NCBI RefSeq assembly: GCF_014649795.1
Contig: NZ_BMTS01000001.1
Span: 434,001 to 498,000, forward strand
DNA: 64,000 nt
Reading direction: 5' to 3'
From: Streptomyces melanogenes
GTDB taxonomy: Bacteria > Actinomycetota > Actinomycetes > Streptomycetales > Streptomycetaceae
A model generated the notes under the pieces. The model was not told the DNA's origin. It saw only the letters and a program-made list of their open reading frames with translations, and did not search any database. The position numbers were made by a program, and so were the translations under genes. This document shows, one piece after another, positions 1-8,482 of the stretch. Position 1 is the stretch's first letter. Every line of letters starts with the position of its first letter.

Positions 1-1
1 C

Positions 2-310
2 CTGGTCGGCGCTCACGCCAGCCTGTTCCAGGTGCCGGGTGAGCTGAGGTCGGACGAGATCCTGCCCGCCCTGCGCAAGGCCGTGGCGGGGCGCCCGGTC
101 GCCGCCGTCGAGGTCCGGGGTGCCGTGGGCGCCTGGCACCCCGGCTACTTCACCCGGGCGATCGAGGCGTACGGCGACGGGGAAGCCATACCGCAGCCGC
201 AGGGCCGTGACTTCGACGGCTTGGCCAAGGCGGTCGCGCTCGGGCTGAAGCAGCCGCGTGGATCGGTGACGGTCGAGGACGTGCCGGACGGCGACCAGAT
301 CGTGCGCTGA
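2..310 (+). CDS. Unknown protein, C-terminal fragment
   Basis: The reading frame is open from the left edge (LVGAHASLFQVPGELR...) to a TGA at 308-310, so the gene starts outside the window; the GTG at 32 is internal to an already open frame and is probably not the start. The visible 102 residues contain a short conserved-looking GYFTRAIEAYGDGE stretch and an acidic C-terminus. I do not recognise the family. A strong hairpin directly downstream marks the end of the transcript. Confidence 0.6.
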   Translation: MVGAHASLFQVPGELRSDEILPALRKAVAGRPVAAVEVRGAVGAWHPGYFTRAIEAYGDGEAIPQPQGRDFDGLAKAVALGLKQPRGSVTVEDVPDGDQIVR

Positions 311-323
311 CCCGGTGCCTAGC

Positions 324-351
324 GGCCGCACCCCGAAACCGGGGTGCGGCC
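324..351 (+). terminator. Perfect 12-bp hairpin terminator
   Basis: GGCCGCACCCCG pairs perfectly with CGGGGTGCGGCC around a 4-base AAAC loop, 14 bases after the stop of the first gene. There is no U tract, as is common in Streptomyces. It covers the GTG at 344, which argues that the next gene starts later, at 380. Confidence 0.75.
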
Positions 352-379
352 CGCCCGGCGGGATGCCACAGTCACCCTC

Positions 380-871
380 GTGACCTTGCTCCCCCTCCTC
401 GTCGACTTCGCCACGACCGGCCGCATCGGGCCGCTGCACTGCGGAATGCCCCTCACCGAGGCCGAGAAGCTGCTCGGCCCCGGGCGGCCGCACCCGATCA
501 TCCAGATGAAGGGCCCGGACACCGACGGCTATCCGTACGTCTGGGGCGGTCTGGAGCTCGTCGTCACCCGACACCGGGTCAGCGGCATCTGGATCCGACT
601 CTGGCCGGGGTCGACGGTCGCGCTGCCGCCCCTCGTGCTGCCGGACTCCGGCTCGTACGAGGCGACCGTGCTCCGCGAGGACCTGCTCGCCGCACTCGAC
701 GCCGCGGGCTGCCGCCACGAGGTCAACAGCGTCCTCACCTTCGACGAGCAGTCGAGCGTCTATACCCGGCCCGCCGACGTCTGCGCGGTGTTCGGCATGC
801 CGGGCCGGGACAACCGGGTGCCGGACCGCGACCGGTTCTACCTCGAAGCGCTCCACAAACACACCGTGTGA
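380..871 (+). CDS. Hypothetical protein, about 163 aa
   Basis: This small soluble protein has no signal peptide or membrane segment. GTG at 380 is preferred over the in-frame GTG at 344 because the latter lies inside the terminator stem; neither has a strong ribosome binding site. The sequence has a GxxLTEAEKLLGPGRPHP segment and a WGGLELVV beta hairpin, reminiscent of small actinobacterial proteins sometimes linked to toxin/immunity loci, but I cannot assign a family. It sits alone between a terminator and a secreted peptidase gene. Confidence 0.6.
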   Translation: MTLLPLLVDFATTGRIGPLHCGMPLTEAEKLLGPGRPHPIIQMKGPDTDGYPYVWGGLELVVTRHRVSGIWIRLWPGSTVALPPLVLPDSGSYEATVLREDLLAALDAAGCRHEVNSVLTFDEQSSVYTRPADVCAVFGMPGRDNRVPDRDRFYLEALHKHTV

Positions 872-962
872 CGCGGCCCGTGCACGGCCCGGGGGCTACC
901 CCCACCCCGGTCGTCCTGCCTGCCGGATGGGATCACGCGTACCGCTCAACCACCCTTGTCTC

Positions 963-2468
963 ATGACGACTTACCGCCACAGAGGCCTCGCGATCGCCCT
1001 CTCCCTCGCGGCCGCCACCACGGCCCTGACCGCCACCGCCGTCCCGGCGGCCCAGGCCCGCTCCGCCGGCGCCGAGGCACCCGTGCTCGACTGGAAGCCC
1101 TGTGCCGACGACACGACCGGGCGGGAGTGCGCCCAACTGCCCGTGCCGCGCGACTACGCCGACCCGCAAGGACCGAGCCTCACCGTCGCCGTCTCCCGGC
1201 TGCGCAGCGACCACCCGGACAAGCGGCGCGGAGCGCTCGTGCTGATCCCCGGTGGGCCGGGCGGATCCGGGGTGCGGGAGGTGGCCGAGCGGGGGGCCGC
1301 GCTGCGCGAGGAGACCGGCGGCGCCTACGACATCGTCGGTCTCGACCCGCGCGGCGTGGGCGGCAGCACCACCGCGAGCTGCCAACTCTCCGACGACGAC
1401 CGGATGCTGGTGAACCTCCGGTCGTGGCCCGGCCCCGGCGGCGACATCAGCGAGAACGTCGCCAGGTCCCGCCGCATCGCCGAGGCCTGCCACCGCAACG
1501 GCGGCGCGGACCTGCGCAGCTTCACCTCCCGCAACGAGGCCCGGGACATCGACCGCTTCCGCCAGGCACTGGGCGAGCGCAAGCTGTCGGCGTACGGCGT
1601 CTCGTACGGCACCTATGTGGGCGCGGTGTACGCGCAGATGTTCCCGCAGCACACCGACCGCTGGGTGCTCGACAGCAACGGCGACCCCGACCCGACGCGC
1701 GTCGAGCGCGGCTGGCTGGCGAACATGGCACCGGCGGCCGACCTCCGCTTCCCGGACTTCGCGGCCTGGGCCGCCGACCCGGCCCGCGAGGCCCAGGGGC
1801 TGCGCCTTGCCGAACGCGCCGAGGACGTACGGCCGTTGTTCATTGCCCTGGCGGCGAAGCTGGACGCGGAGCCGAGGAAGACGACGGAGGACGGTGTCCT
1901 GCTGACCGGCAACCAGCTGCGCCAGGCGCTCCAGCTGGCCCTGGAGTCGGACGGCTCCTTCCCGATGCTGGCGCGGCTCGTCAAGGCGGCCCGGGACCCG
2001 AAGGCGGTCCCGGTCCTGCCGCCGCCGCTCGCCGGGCCCCTGAGCGACCAGGACGCGGCGGCCGTCGTGGCGGTGCTCTGCAACGACGTGAGCTGGCCGA
2101 AGTCGGTCCCCTCGTACGAGCGGGCCGTCGCGGCCGACCGGATCCGCCACCCGCTCACGGCGGGCAGCCCCGTCAACGTGCTGCCCTGCACCTTCTCGAA
2201 GGACGCGCCGGTCGAGAAGCCGGTCCGGATCACCGACGAGGGACCGTCCAACATCCTGATGATCCAGGGCCTGCGGGACCCCGCGACGCCGTACTTCGGC
2301 GCTCTGAAGATGCGTGAGGCGTGGGGCGACCGGGCCCGCCTGGTCACGGTGGACCACGGCGGCCACGGGATGTACCTGGACAGCGGCAACGCGTGCGGCG
2401 ACCGCGCGGTCACCACGTTCCTCACCACGGGAGTGCGTCCCGAGCGCGACACGTACTGCGCGAGCTAG
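963..2468 (+). CDS. Secreted alpha/beta hydrolase, tripeptidyl aminopeptidase (TAP/Slp) family, S33
   Basis: The ATG at 963 gives an N-terminus with a classic Sec signal (MTTYRHRG, then a hydrophobic core and an AQA-type cleavage site near residue 33). An in-frame GTG at 927 would add 12 unlikely residues. The mature protein has an oxyanion-loop GGPGGSG, the nucleophile elbow GVSYG (Ser about residue 214), and a C-terminal TAP-like domain ending in DHGGHGMYLDSG with the catalytic His about residue 468. Members of this family remove tripeptides from the N-termini of extracellular proteins and leader peptides. The length of about 501 aa is normal. The 3' end overlaps the convergent marR stop by 4 bases. 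A paralogue lies at 28088-29653. Confidence 0.88.
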   Translation: MTTYRHRGLAIALSLAAATTALTATAVPAAQARSAGAEAPVLDWKPCADDTTGRECAQLPVPRDYADPQGPSLTVAVSRLRSDHPDKRRGALVLIPGGPGGSGVREVAERGAALREETGGAYDIVGLDPRGVGGSTTASCQLSDDDRMLVNLRSWPGPGGDISENVARSRRIAEACHRNGGADLRSFTSRNEARDIDRFRQALGERKLSAYGVSYGTYVGAVYAQMFPQHTDRWVLDSNGDPDPTRVERGWLANMAPAADLRFPDFAAWAADPAREAQGLRLAERAEDVRPLFIALAAKLDAEPRKTTEDGVLLTGNQLRQALQLALESDGSFPMLARLVKAARDPKAVPVLPPPLAGPLSDQDAAAVVAVLCNDVSWPKSVPSYERAVAADRIRHPLTAGSPVNVLPCTFSKDAPVEKPVRITDEGPSNILMIQGLRDPATPYFGALKMREAWGDRARLVTVDHGGHGMYLDSGNACGDRAVTTFLTTGVRPERDTYCAS

Positions 2469-2908
2469 CTCGCCGCGTCGGTGTCCCGCAGGGTGCGCAG
2501 GATGCGCTCCAGGGCGTGGCGGTCGTCGGGGGAGATGCGGCCGCTGAAGTAAGTGCGCAGTGCGCCCACGTGGCTGGTGAGCGCGCGCTCCAGGGCCCGT
2601 TCGCCGTCCTCGGTCAGGACGGCGAACGCGGCCCGCCGGTCGTCGGGGTCGGGCTCGCGCCGGATGAGCCCGGCCTCCTCGATGCGGTCGGCGAGGCGGG
2701 TGAAGCCGCCGGAGCTGAACGAGACCGCCGCCGCAAGCTCGCTCATCCGCAGTGCGCGCCCCGGGGTGCGGCCCAGGCGCAGCAGCACCTCGAACCAGGT
2801 CTCGGGCAGCCCGAGGTCCTGGTGGAGCAGGGGTTTGAGGCGGGAGTACGCCTCCACGAACAGGCCGTACAGCGTCACGTCGTCGTCATCCAGGAGTTGT
2901 CGCTTCAC
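2465..2908 (-). CDS. MarR-family transcriptional regulator
   Basis: This 147-aa winged-helix protein starts at GTG 2908 (VKRQLLDDDD). The helix-turn-helix lies around residues 50-85 (MSELAAAVSFSSGGFTRLAD), followed by the wing region EPDPDDRRAAFAVLTEDG, which is diagnostic of MarR. It is divergent from a secreted beta-barrel protein and an oxidoreductase, across a 118-base region carrying two mirrored 18-bp operator-like repeats. It therefore probably represses itself and that pair, released by a small ligand or oxidant; no redox-type cysteine is visible in the DNA-binding half. Confidence 0.9.
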   Translation of the reverse strand: MKRQLLDDDDVTLYGLFVEAYSRLKPLLHQDLGLPETWFEVLLRLGRTPGRALRMSELAAAVSFSSGGFTRLADRIEEAGLIRREPDPDDRRAAFAVLTEDGERALERALTSHVGALRTYFSGRISPDDRHALERILRTLRDTDAAS

Positions 2909-2959
2909 CGCACCAGGGTGGCAGAAAACCGCTCCCACCGGCAGAACCTGCCCTTGCAG

Positions 2960-2998
2960 TATCTGCTGATGCAGACATATTGTCTTCCTCGGCAGATA
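2960..2998. promoter_or_regulatory. Two mirrored 18-bp MarR-type operator repeats
   Basis: On the plus strand 2981-2998 reads TGTCTTCCTCGGCAGATA. The reverse strand of 2960-2977 reads TGTCTGCATCAGCAGATA. They match at 15 of 18 positions, and the two copies face each other across a 3-base TAT centre. They occupy the divergent marR/secreted-protein promoter region, where a dimeric repressor could block both promoters. This is seen in the sequence; binding by the MarR protein is inferred. Confidence 0.7.
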
Positions 2999-3026
2999 AT
3001 TCTTTTGCACATATGTGGAGCTCGTC

Positions 3027-3527
3027 ATGCGCAAGCGCACCCTTCCCGCCCTCGGCGTCGCCGCGGCCACGGCCGGCGTCGTCGGCGTCGTCCTCGCGAT
3101 CAGCCCGAGCACGGCCGGGGCCGCCCCGTCCGGCGCGCCGCACTCCCTGAGCCTGGAGGTCGTCGAGAAGGGCACCGCGATCAACATGGTCGACGTCGCC
3201 CCCGCCGACTCCGCCCTCGGCGACCAGCTGATCGGCACCGGCGACCTGATCGGCACCGGCGGGCGCAAGGTCGGCACCAGCAGCTTCCAGGGCATCTCCA
3301 CCGACGCCAAGCCGCGCACCTCCGAACTCCTGACCTTCGTCTACGACCTGGGCGACGGCAGGATCACCACCTCCGGCACCGCGAAGCTCTCGGCCACCGG
3401 GCCCGTCTTCGACGAGCAGTTCGCCATCACCGGCGGCACCGGCAAGTACAAGAACGCGCGCGGCCAGGTGCGGGTGCTCCAGGAGACCGTGGAGCAGGCC
3501 AAGGTCACCTTCGACATCCAGCTCTGA
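3027..3527 (+). CDS. Secreted allene-oxide-cyclase/dirigent-like beta-barrel protein
   Basis: ATG at 3027 is chosen because GGAG at 3017-3020 gives good spacing, whereas the upstream GTG at 3015 has no ribosome binding site. The signal peptide spans about residues 1-34 (MRKRTLPALG... ending AGAAP). The mature domain of about 130 residues ends with the GGTGKYKNARGQV motif typical of the allene oxide cyclase barrel-like superfamily, which includes dirigent proteins. The bacterial substrate is unknown. It is probably co-transcribed with the oxidoreductase 78 bases downstream and controlled by the divergent MarR protein. Confidence 0.75.
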   Translation: MRKRTLPALGVAAATAGVVGVVLAISPSTAGAAPSGAPHSLSLEVVEKGTAINMVDVAPADSALGDQLIGTGDLIGTGGRKVGTSSFQGISTDAKPRTSELLTFVYDLGDGRITTSGTAKLSATGPVFDEQFAITGGTGKYKNARGQVRVLQETVEQAKVTFDIQL

Positions 3528-3605
3528 CGGCTCCGGCAGGCGCACCGCCCCAGACCTGGAACCCCGTAGACCCCGTACACCCCGACAGTCCGGAAGAAGA
3601 TCCCC

Positions 3606-4238
3606 ATGGCCACCGCCCCCCTCAAGATCGTCGTGCTCGGCGCCACCGGCATGGCGGGCGGCCGCATCGTCACCGAGGCGCTCACCCGCGGCCACCACGT
3701 CACCGCCACCGCCCGCAGCCACGCCCAGGCCCCGGCGCACGACCGCCTGAACCGGCTCGCCGCCGACGTCACCGACCCCGAGGTGCTTCCGCAGGCCGTC
3801 GCCGGTGCGGACGTCGTCGTCAGCGCCCTTCCGGCCCAGCGCGTGCTGCCGCTGCTGCCCCGGCTCACCGAGCAGGTACGGACGTCCGGCGTCCGGGTCG
3901 CCTTCGTCGGCGGCGCGGGCAGCCTGCGCCACCCGGACGGCGGCCGGGTCATCGACCAGCCGGGCTTCCGCGAGGAGTGGAAGCCCGAGGCGTCCGCGCA
4001 CGTCGAGCTCCTGGACCAGCTGCGCACGCTCCCCGACGACGTCGACTGGACCTTCCTGAGCCCGTCCGCGCTGTTCCTGCCGGGCGAGCGCACCACGGCG
4101 TTCCGGATCGGCGGCGACGACCTGCTCACGGACGCCGAGGGCGCCTCGCGGATCTCCGCCGAGGACTACGCCATCGCGCTGCTCGACGAGATCGAGACCC
4201 CCGCCCACCGGCGCCGCCGCTTCACCGTGGGGTACTGA
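3606..4238 (+). CDS. NAD(P)-binding atypical SDR oxidoreductase
   Basis: A 210-aa Rossmann protein of the NAD(P)H-binding (PF13460-like) type. The nucleotide motif VVLGATGMAGGRIV lies at residues 10-23, with ARS after strand 2 suggesting NADP preference. Lacking a clear YxxxK pair, it fits the atypical SDR class of small flavin-reductase-like or NmrA-like proteins. It follows the MarR-controlled secreted barrel gene in the same direction, with GAAGAAG upstream of ATG 3606. Such MarR/reductase sets are usually induced by quinones or other electrophiles; that role here is inference. Confidence 0.82.
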   Translation: MATAPLKIVVLGATGMAGGRIVTEALTRGHHVTATARSHAQAPAHDRLNRLAADVTDPEVLPQAVAGADVVVSALPAQRVLPLLPRLTEQVRTSGVRVAFVGGAGSLRHPDGGRVIDQPGFREEWKPEASAHVELLDQLRTLPDDVDWTFLSPSALFLPGERTTAFRIGGDDLLTDAEGASRISAEDYAIALLDEIETPAHRRRRFTVGY

Positions 4239-4269
4239 GTCCGCCGCGGGGCGCTGAACCGCTCGTGGT

Positions 4270-5322
4270 TCAGCTCGTGAACCCGATGTGCACGTGGTCG
4301 TGGTGGGTGGCGTCGGAGAAGAACTGGTTCGCGGTCGCACCGCCCGACAACTGGACGGGGCCGCCGACGTTGTACGAGCCCGCCGCGGCCGCCGCGCGCA
4401 TGAAGCCGGTGATCAGCGCGCGCGAGGTCGCCGGGTCGACCACCGGGTGCCCGTCGACGCGCCAGACGTCGAAGGCCCGCCCGGGCGGATGGTCGCTGGG
4501 GCGGTCGGTGCCGAACACGTCGAGCGGGTGCCCCGAGCGCACGACGCTCACCGACATCCGGTAGTCGACCGCGAGCCGGAGCATCGCCCGCAGCACGCTC
4601 TCGTGCACCTTCCCGCTGCGGATGTCGGCGGCCGAGGCGGGCGGCAGCTCGATCCGGGGCTGGGCGAGCACCGCCTTCGCCGACGCGCCGAGGGGTACCG
4701 GAGGCCCCGGGGCGGCGGGGTGCAGCGAGGTGACCTCCCAGCCCGACGAAGTGCGGCTGAGCCGGACGTCGACGGTGGTTCCGCCGCTCCGGACGGCCGT
4801 GCCGGTCCGGGTGCTCTGCTCGCACACGACCAGCACGCTCGCGGAGTCGGACAGGATCCCGCCGTACTGGGCGTCGATCACCCGGACCACCGCCTCGTCC
4901 GCCGACGGTGTCAGCGACCCCGCCTCGGCGGCGAGCCGGGCCGCGGACGCTGCGGGGATGCCGAGCGCGGCGGCGCGGGCGGTCGCGCCGCGTACACCGC
5001 CCTGCCCGGCCCGCCAGGTCCCGAGCGCTTCGACGAGGCGGACGGCCGCGGTCTTGGCCGCCGGGGTGACCTCGCCGGACCCCGGCCGCCACGGGACGGG
5101 CGAGGGTAGGGGCGTGCCTGTCTCCTTGCTGGGCAAGGGAGTTGGAGCCGAGGTCGTCGGCTGCCGTGTGCCGGGACCGGACGGGGAGCCCGTGGCCTTC
5201 GGTGTCTTCGTACCGTCCGAGCACCCCACGGCGCCGGCGCACCAGGCGGCCGTTCCCAGGAGCAGCGCGCGGCGTCCGAGCGGCCCCGGCCGCTGCTCGT
5301 GGATCGGGGGACGACGGGCCAT
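4270..5322 (-). CDS. Lipoprotein with C-terminal M15/VanY-like (LAS superfamily) domain
   Basis: ATG at 5322 is preceded by GAGGAG with 6-base spacing. The N-terminus carries GRRALLLGTAAW, a hydrophobic run and a lipobox-like AGAVGC, then a Thr/Pro/Ser-rich linker to about residue 80. The C-terminal third has SDHPPGRAFDV, matching the SxHxxGxAxD zinc motif, and a final HHDHVHIGF, matching the closing HxH ligand of LAS-type D,D-peptidases. It is therefore probably an extracellular, membrane-anchored peptidoglycan carboxypeptidase or a relative. The middle domain (about residues 90-230) is unassigned. The gene is monocistronic and convergent with the oxidoreductase. Confidence 0.72.
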   Translation of the reverse strand: MARRPPIHEQRPGPLGRRALLLGTAAWCAGAVGCSDGTKTPKATGSPSGPGTRQPTTSAPTPLPSKETGTPLPSPVPWRPGSGEVTPAAKTAAVRLVEALGTWRAGQGGVRGATARAAALGIPAASAARLAAEAGSLTPSADEAVVRVIDAQYGGILSDSASVLVVCEQSTRTGTAVRSGGTTVDVRLSRTSSGWEVTSLHPAAPGPPVPLGASAKAVLAQPRIELPPASAADIRSGKVHESVLRAMLRLAVDYRMSVSVVRSGHPLDVFGTDRPSDHPPGRAFDVWRVDGHPVVDPATSRALITGFMRAAAAAGSYNVGGPVQLSGGATANQFFSDATHHDHVHIGFTS

Positions 5323-5595
5323 GACCGCTCCTCTGACGCACGGCGAACGACGCACACCGCGCGGATCGCCTCGGGGCCTTCGGGGTGCCTCCACTATCCG
5401 TCAGACGAGCCCGGCGGCACGGCACATGCGGGGGGCGACTACTCCGTACGCGTCGGGCTGCCGTCCCGTACACGGTTGGCCGTCACGGCCCCGACGTTGT
5501 CGTCGCAAACTCGCCGGACCCGAGCCGGGGGTGGCTGCTGGACTGTGCCGTCGGAGAAACGACGTACACCAGCTACGGGACGGGACCACCCCACC

Positions 5596-6795
5596 ATGAC
5601 CACAGCCACCACCCTCTCTACCGCCACGGACCCGGCCGCGCGGCGACCAACCCTCGGGGGATGGCTCGCGGTGCTGTCGGTGATGGCGGGCATCTTCTCG
5701 ATCGTCACCACCGAGATCCTGCCGATCGGCCTGCTGACACCGATCGGGGACGACTTCGGTGTGTCGGACGGCACGGCGGGGCTGATGATGTCCGTCCCCG
5801 GAATCGTCGCCGCGGTCGCCGCTCCGGTCGTCACCCTGAGCACGGCGCGGATCGACCGACGTGTGGTGCTGTGCGCCCTCGTCCTCCTGCTCGCCGTGGC
5901 GGACTTCCTGGCCGCCGCCGCACCCGTGTACTGGGTGGTGCTCGTCTCGCGGGTGTTGGTCGGCGTCATCGTCGGCGGGTTCTGGTCGATCGCGGCCGGT
6001 CTCGCCGAACGCCTGGTGCGGGCCGAGTCGGTGGCGCGGGCGACCGCAGTGATCTTCGCGGCCGTCCCCCTCGGGTCCGTCCTCGGTGTGCCGGTCGGCA
6101 CCTTCATCGGGGACCACGCCGGATGGCGCACCGCCTTCGTGGTGATGGGCGTCATGTCGGTGGCGGTGTTCGCCGCGCTGCTCCTCGTGGTCCCGCCGCT
6201 GGCGCCGGTCCGGGCCGTACGCCCGGCCGCGCTCGGCTCGTTGCTGCGCCACGGCGCCGTCCGCCGGACCCTGCTCATCACCTTCCTGACCGTCCTGGCG
6301 CACTTCGGCGCGTACACCTACGTCACACCGTTCCTGGAGGACGTCACCGGTATCGGCGCGGGTGCGGTCACCGGCCTGCTGTTCCTGTACGGGGTCGCGG
6401 GCATCGCGGGCAACTTCCTGGGCGGCGTCCTGGTGGCCTCGCGCCCGCGCGCCGCGTTCGGCACCGCGACCGCGCTGATGGCCGGTGCCACCCTGCTGCT
6501 GCCGGTGCTCGGGGGTTCACCGGCCGGGGCCGTGGCGCTGCTCGTCGTCTGGGGCATCGGCTACGGGGCCGTACCGGTCTCGACGCAGGTATGGTTCGCC
6601 CGGGCGGCGCCGCACGCGCCGGAGGCGGCCGCGGTGCTGTTCACCGCGTCGTTCCAGGCGACGCTCTCGCTGGGGGCGCTGGCCGGTGGCGCGGTCGTGG
6701 ACCACACCACACCGTCGGTCGTCATGGCCCTGGGCGGCACGGTGGTGGCCCTCGCCACGGCGGTCATCGCGACGGCGAAGCGGCCGACGGTCTGA
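5596..6795 (+). CDS. MFS efflux transporter (DHA1/sugar-nucleoside efflux type)
   Basis: A 399-aa membrane protein with about 12 predicted helices. It begins MTTATTLSTATDPAARRP before the first helix (LAVLSVMAGIFSIVTTEILP). The TEILPIG motif in helix 1, the loop STARIDRRVV after helix 2 and the helix 4 region VSRVLVGVIVGGFWS resemble the NepI/PbuE/AraJ group of proton-driven exporters of drugs, purines or sugars. The substrate cannot be read from the sequence. It is convergent with the AraC-family regulator at 6829-7833. Confidence 0.85.
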   Translation: MTTATTLSTATDPAARRPTLGGWLAVLSVMAGIFSIVTTEILPIGLLTPIGDDFGVSDGTAGLMMSVPGIVAAVAAPVVTLSTARIDRRVVLCALVLLLAVADFLAAAAPVYWVVLVSRVLVGVIVGGFWSIAAGLAERLVRAESVARATAVIFAAVPLGSVLGVPVGTFIGDHAGWRTAFVVMGVMSVAVFAALLLVVPPLAPVRAVRPAALGSLLRHGAVRRTLLITFLTVLAHFGAYTYVTPFLEDVTGIGAGAVTGLLFLYGVAGIAGNFLGGVLVASRPRAAFGTATALMAGATLLLPVLGGSPAGAVALLVVWGIGYGAVPVSTQVWFARAAPHAPEAAAVLFTASFQATLSLGALAGGAVVDHTTPSVVMALGGTVVALATAVIATAKRPTV

Positions 6796-6828
6796 GCGTC
6801 GCGTTCCCCGGGACGGCCGCCCTCCCGG

Positions 6829-7833
6829 TCACCGTGGCGCGAGCGTCGGTTCCGGGCCGAAGCGCCGCCGGTACGCCGAGGGGCTCAGCCCCGTCTCGCG
6901 GCGCAGCCGGGCGCGCAGATTGGCGGCGGTGCCCAGGCCGCTGAGCTGGGCGACCACGTCGAGCCGCTGTTCGCCGCGCTCGATGAGGCGGCGGGCGAGG
7001 GTGACCCGTTCGCCGGTGAGCCAGGCCAGCGGGGTGGTACCGAGCTGGCCGCGGAAGCGGCGGTGCAGGGTGGCGGGGCTGACGGATGCGCGGGTGGCGA
7101 TGTCGGCCACGGTGAGGGGTTCGCCGAGCCGCTCCTGGGCCCAGGCCAGCACCGGCGCCAGCGACTCGTCCGGGGTGTCGGGGACGGGCCGCTCCACGAA
7201 CTGCCGCTGCCCGCCGTCCCGGTGGGCGGCGAAGACCAGCCTCCGGCTCACCGAGTTGGCCACCTCGGCACCGTGGTCGCGGCGCACCAGGTGCAGCCCC
7301 AGATCGAGGGCGGCGGCGCTCCCGGCCGAGGTGAGGATGTCGCCGTCGTCCACGAACAGCACGTCCGACCGCAGGTCGACCGCGGGGAAGCGGGCCCGGA
7401 ACGAGTCGGCCCACTGCCAGTGCGCGGTGGCCCGGCGCCCGTCGAGCACCCCCGCCTCGGCCAGGGTGAAGGCACCGCTGCACATCCCCACCAGACGCGC
7501 GCCGCGCGCGTGCGCCCGACGGACGGCGTCGAGGAGCGCGGGGCGCCGGGGCACGTCGGTGTCCGGCCGGTTGGGCACGATCAGGGTGTCCGCGGTGTCG
7601 GCCGCGTCCAGCCCGGCGACGCCCGTCAGCGTGAAGAACCCGTCCCGCATCAGGGTGTGCGGCTCGGGGGCGCACATCGTGAAGTCGTAGAGGTCACGGC
7701 CGAGTTCGGGCCTGCGCAGCCCGAACACCTCGGTGACACAGCCCAGCTCGAAGGGGTTGGAGTTCTCGTCGACGACCACGACGACCCGGTGGGTGCGGGA
7801 CGCGCGGGGCCCGTGCGAGGAATCTTGCGGCAT
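6829..7833 (-). CDS. GlxA-type AraC-family regulator with DJ-1/PfpI domain
   Basis: Residues 15-185 form a class I glutamine amidotransferase-like DJ-1/PfpI domain with the nucleophile-elbow region GMCSGAFTLAEAG. Residues 215-325 form the double helix-turn-helix AraC domain (ADIATRASVSPATLHRRFR, then GLGTAANLRARLRRETGLSP). Such regulators often respond to nitrogen metabolites or stress and act on an adjacent gene. Here the divergent cupin, with a start 53 bases away, is the obvious target. The start at 7833 has no strong ribosome binding site. Confidence 0.88.
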   Translation of the reverse strand: MPQDSSHGPRASRTHRVVVVVDENSNPFELGCVTEVFGLRRPELGRDLYDFTMCAPEPHTLMRDGFFTLTGVAGLDAADTADTLIVPNRPDTDVPRRPALLDAVRRAHARGARLVGMCSGAFTLAEAGVLDGRRATAHWQWADSFRARFPAVDLRSDVLFVDDGDILTSAGSAAALDLGLHLVRRDHGAEVANSVSRRLVFAAHRDGGQRQFVERPVPDTPDESLAPVLAWAQERLGEPLTVADIATRASVSPATLHRRFRGQLGTTPLAWLTGERVTLARRLIERGEQRLDVVAQLSGLGTAANLRARLRRETGLSPSAYRRRFGPEPTLAPR

Positions 7834-7885
7834 GTGCGATTTCTAGCACTCGCGGGGCCGGAGCACCACGGCCGAGGATGAGGTC

Positions 7886-8275
7886 ATGAGCAACGACCCG
7901 ATCGCCCTGAACCAGGCCCTGGCCTCCTTCGACGCCCTGTGGAGCCCCCGTATCGTCACCCGCGTCAACGACTACGACGTCCGCGTCGCCAAGGTCGAGG
8001 GCGAGCACGTGTGGCACGTCCACGACCACACCGACGAGTTCTTCCTGGTGCTCGACGGGGAGTTGGACATCGCCCTGCGGGAGAGCGGTGGCGAGCGGAC
8101 GGTGACCCTGGCCACCGGCTCGGTGTTCACCGTGCCGCGCGGCACCGAGCACAAACCCTCCTCGCCGTCCGGTGCCTCGATCCTCGTGTTCGAGCCCACC
8201 GGGACCCTCACGGTGGGCGACCGCCACGAGGAAGTGCCCGCTCACGTCGACGCGACCACCGGGCACGCGCTCTGA
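7886..8275 (+). CDS. Small cupin-domain protein
   Basis: A 129-aa single-domain cupin. Metal-site motif 1 is HVHDHTDEFFLVLDGELDI and motif 2 is PRGTEHKP, which together supply three His and one Glu for a divalent metal. The start is well supported by GAGGATGAGG upstream of ATG 7886. It may be a sugar- or small-molecule-binding protein or a small isomerase or dioxygenase; the sequence does not decide. It is divergent from the GlxA-type regulator, which probably controls it. Confidence 0.82.
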   Translation: MSNDPIALNQALASFDALWSPRIVTRVNDYDVRVAKVEGEHVWHVHDHTDEFFLVLDGELDIALRESGGERTVTLATGSVFTVPRGTEHKPSSPSGASILVFEPTGTLTVGDRHEEVPAHVDATTGHAL

Positions 8276-8482
8276 GCGTGTACCGAGGCGTTTGCCGAGC
8301 TCACCCGGGGGTGTGTGTCGGCGACGATCATGTTTCCGGCATATTTCGGTCGCGCCGCCGGAACACCCGTACCGCGAAAGGTACTTCCCTCCCCGGGTGA
8401 TCATCTGACATCTTGCGTCCACCACTCGTTTCGTACGACCCGGTAGGTGCCACCCGTACCCGCCGGGTCATCGGAGGACGCA

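Noticed and set aside
933..2366. Long reverse-strand open frame of 477 codons opposite the TAP-like peptidase
   Set aside because: It is the GC-frame shadow of the clearly homologous plus-strand gene; Arg/Gly/Val-rich composition, no ribosome binding site and no recognisable domain.
8369..8384. GTACC-GCGAAA-GGTAC inverted repeat before the S8 protease gene
   Set aside because: A 5-bp stem is expected often by chance in this composition; there is no second copy or promoter context to support an operator.
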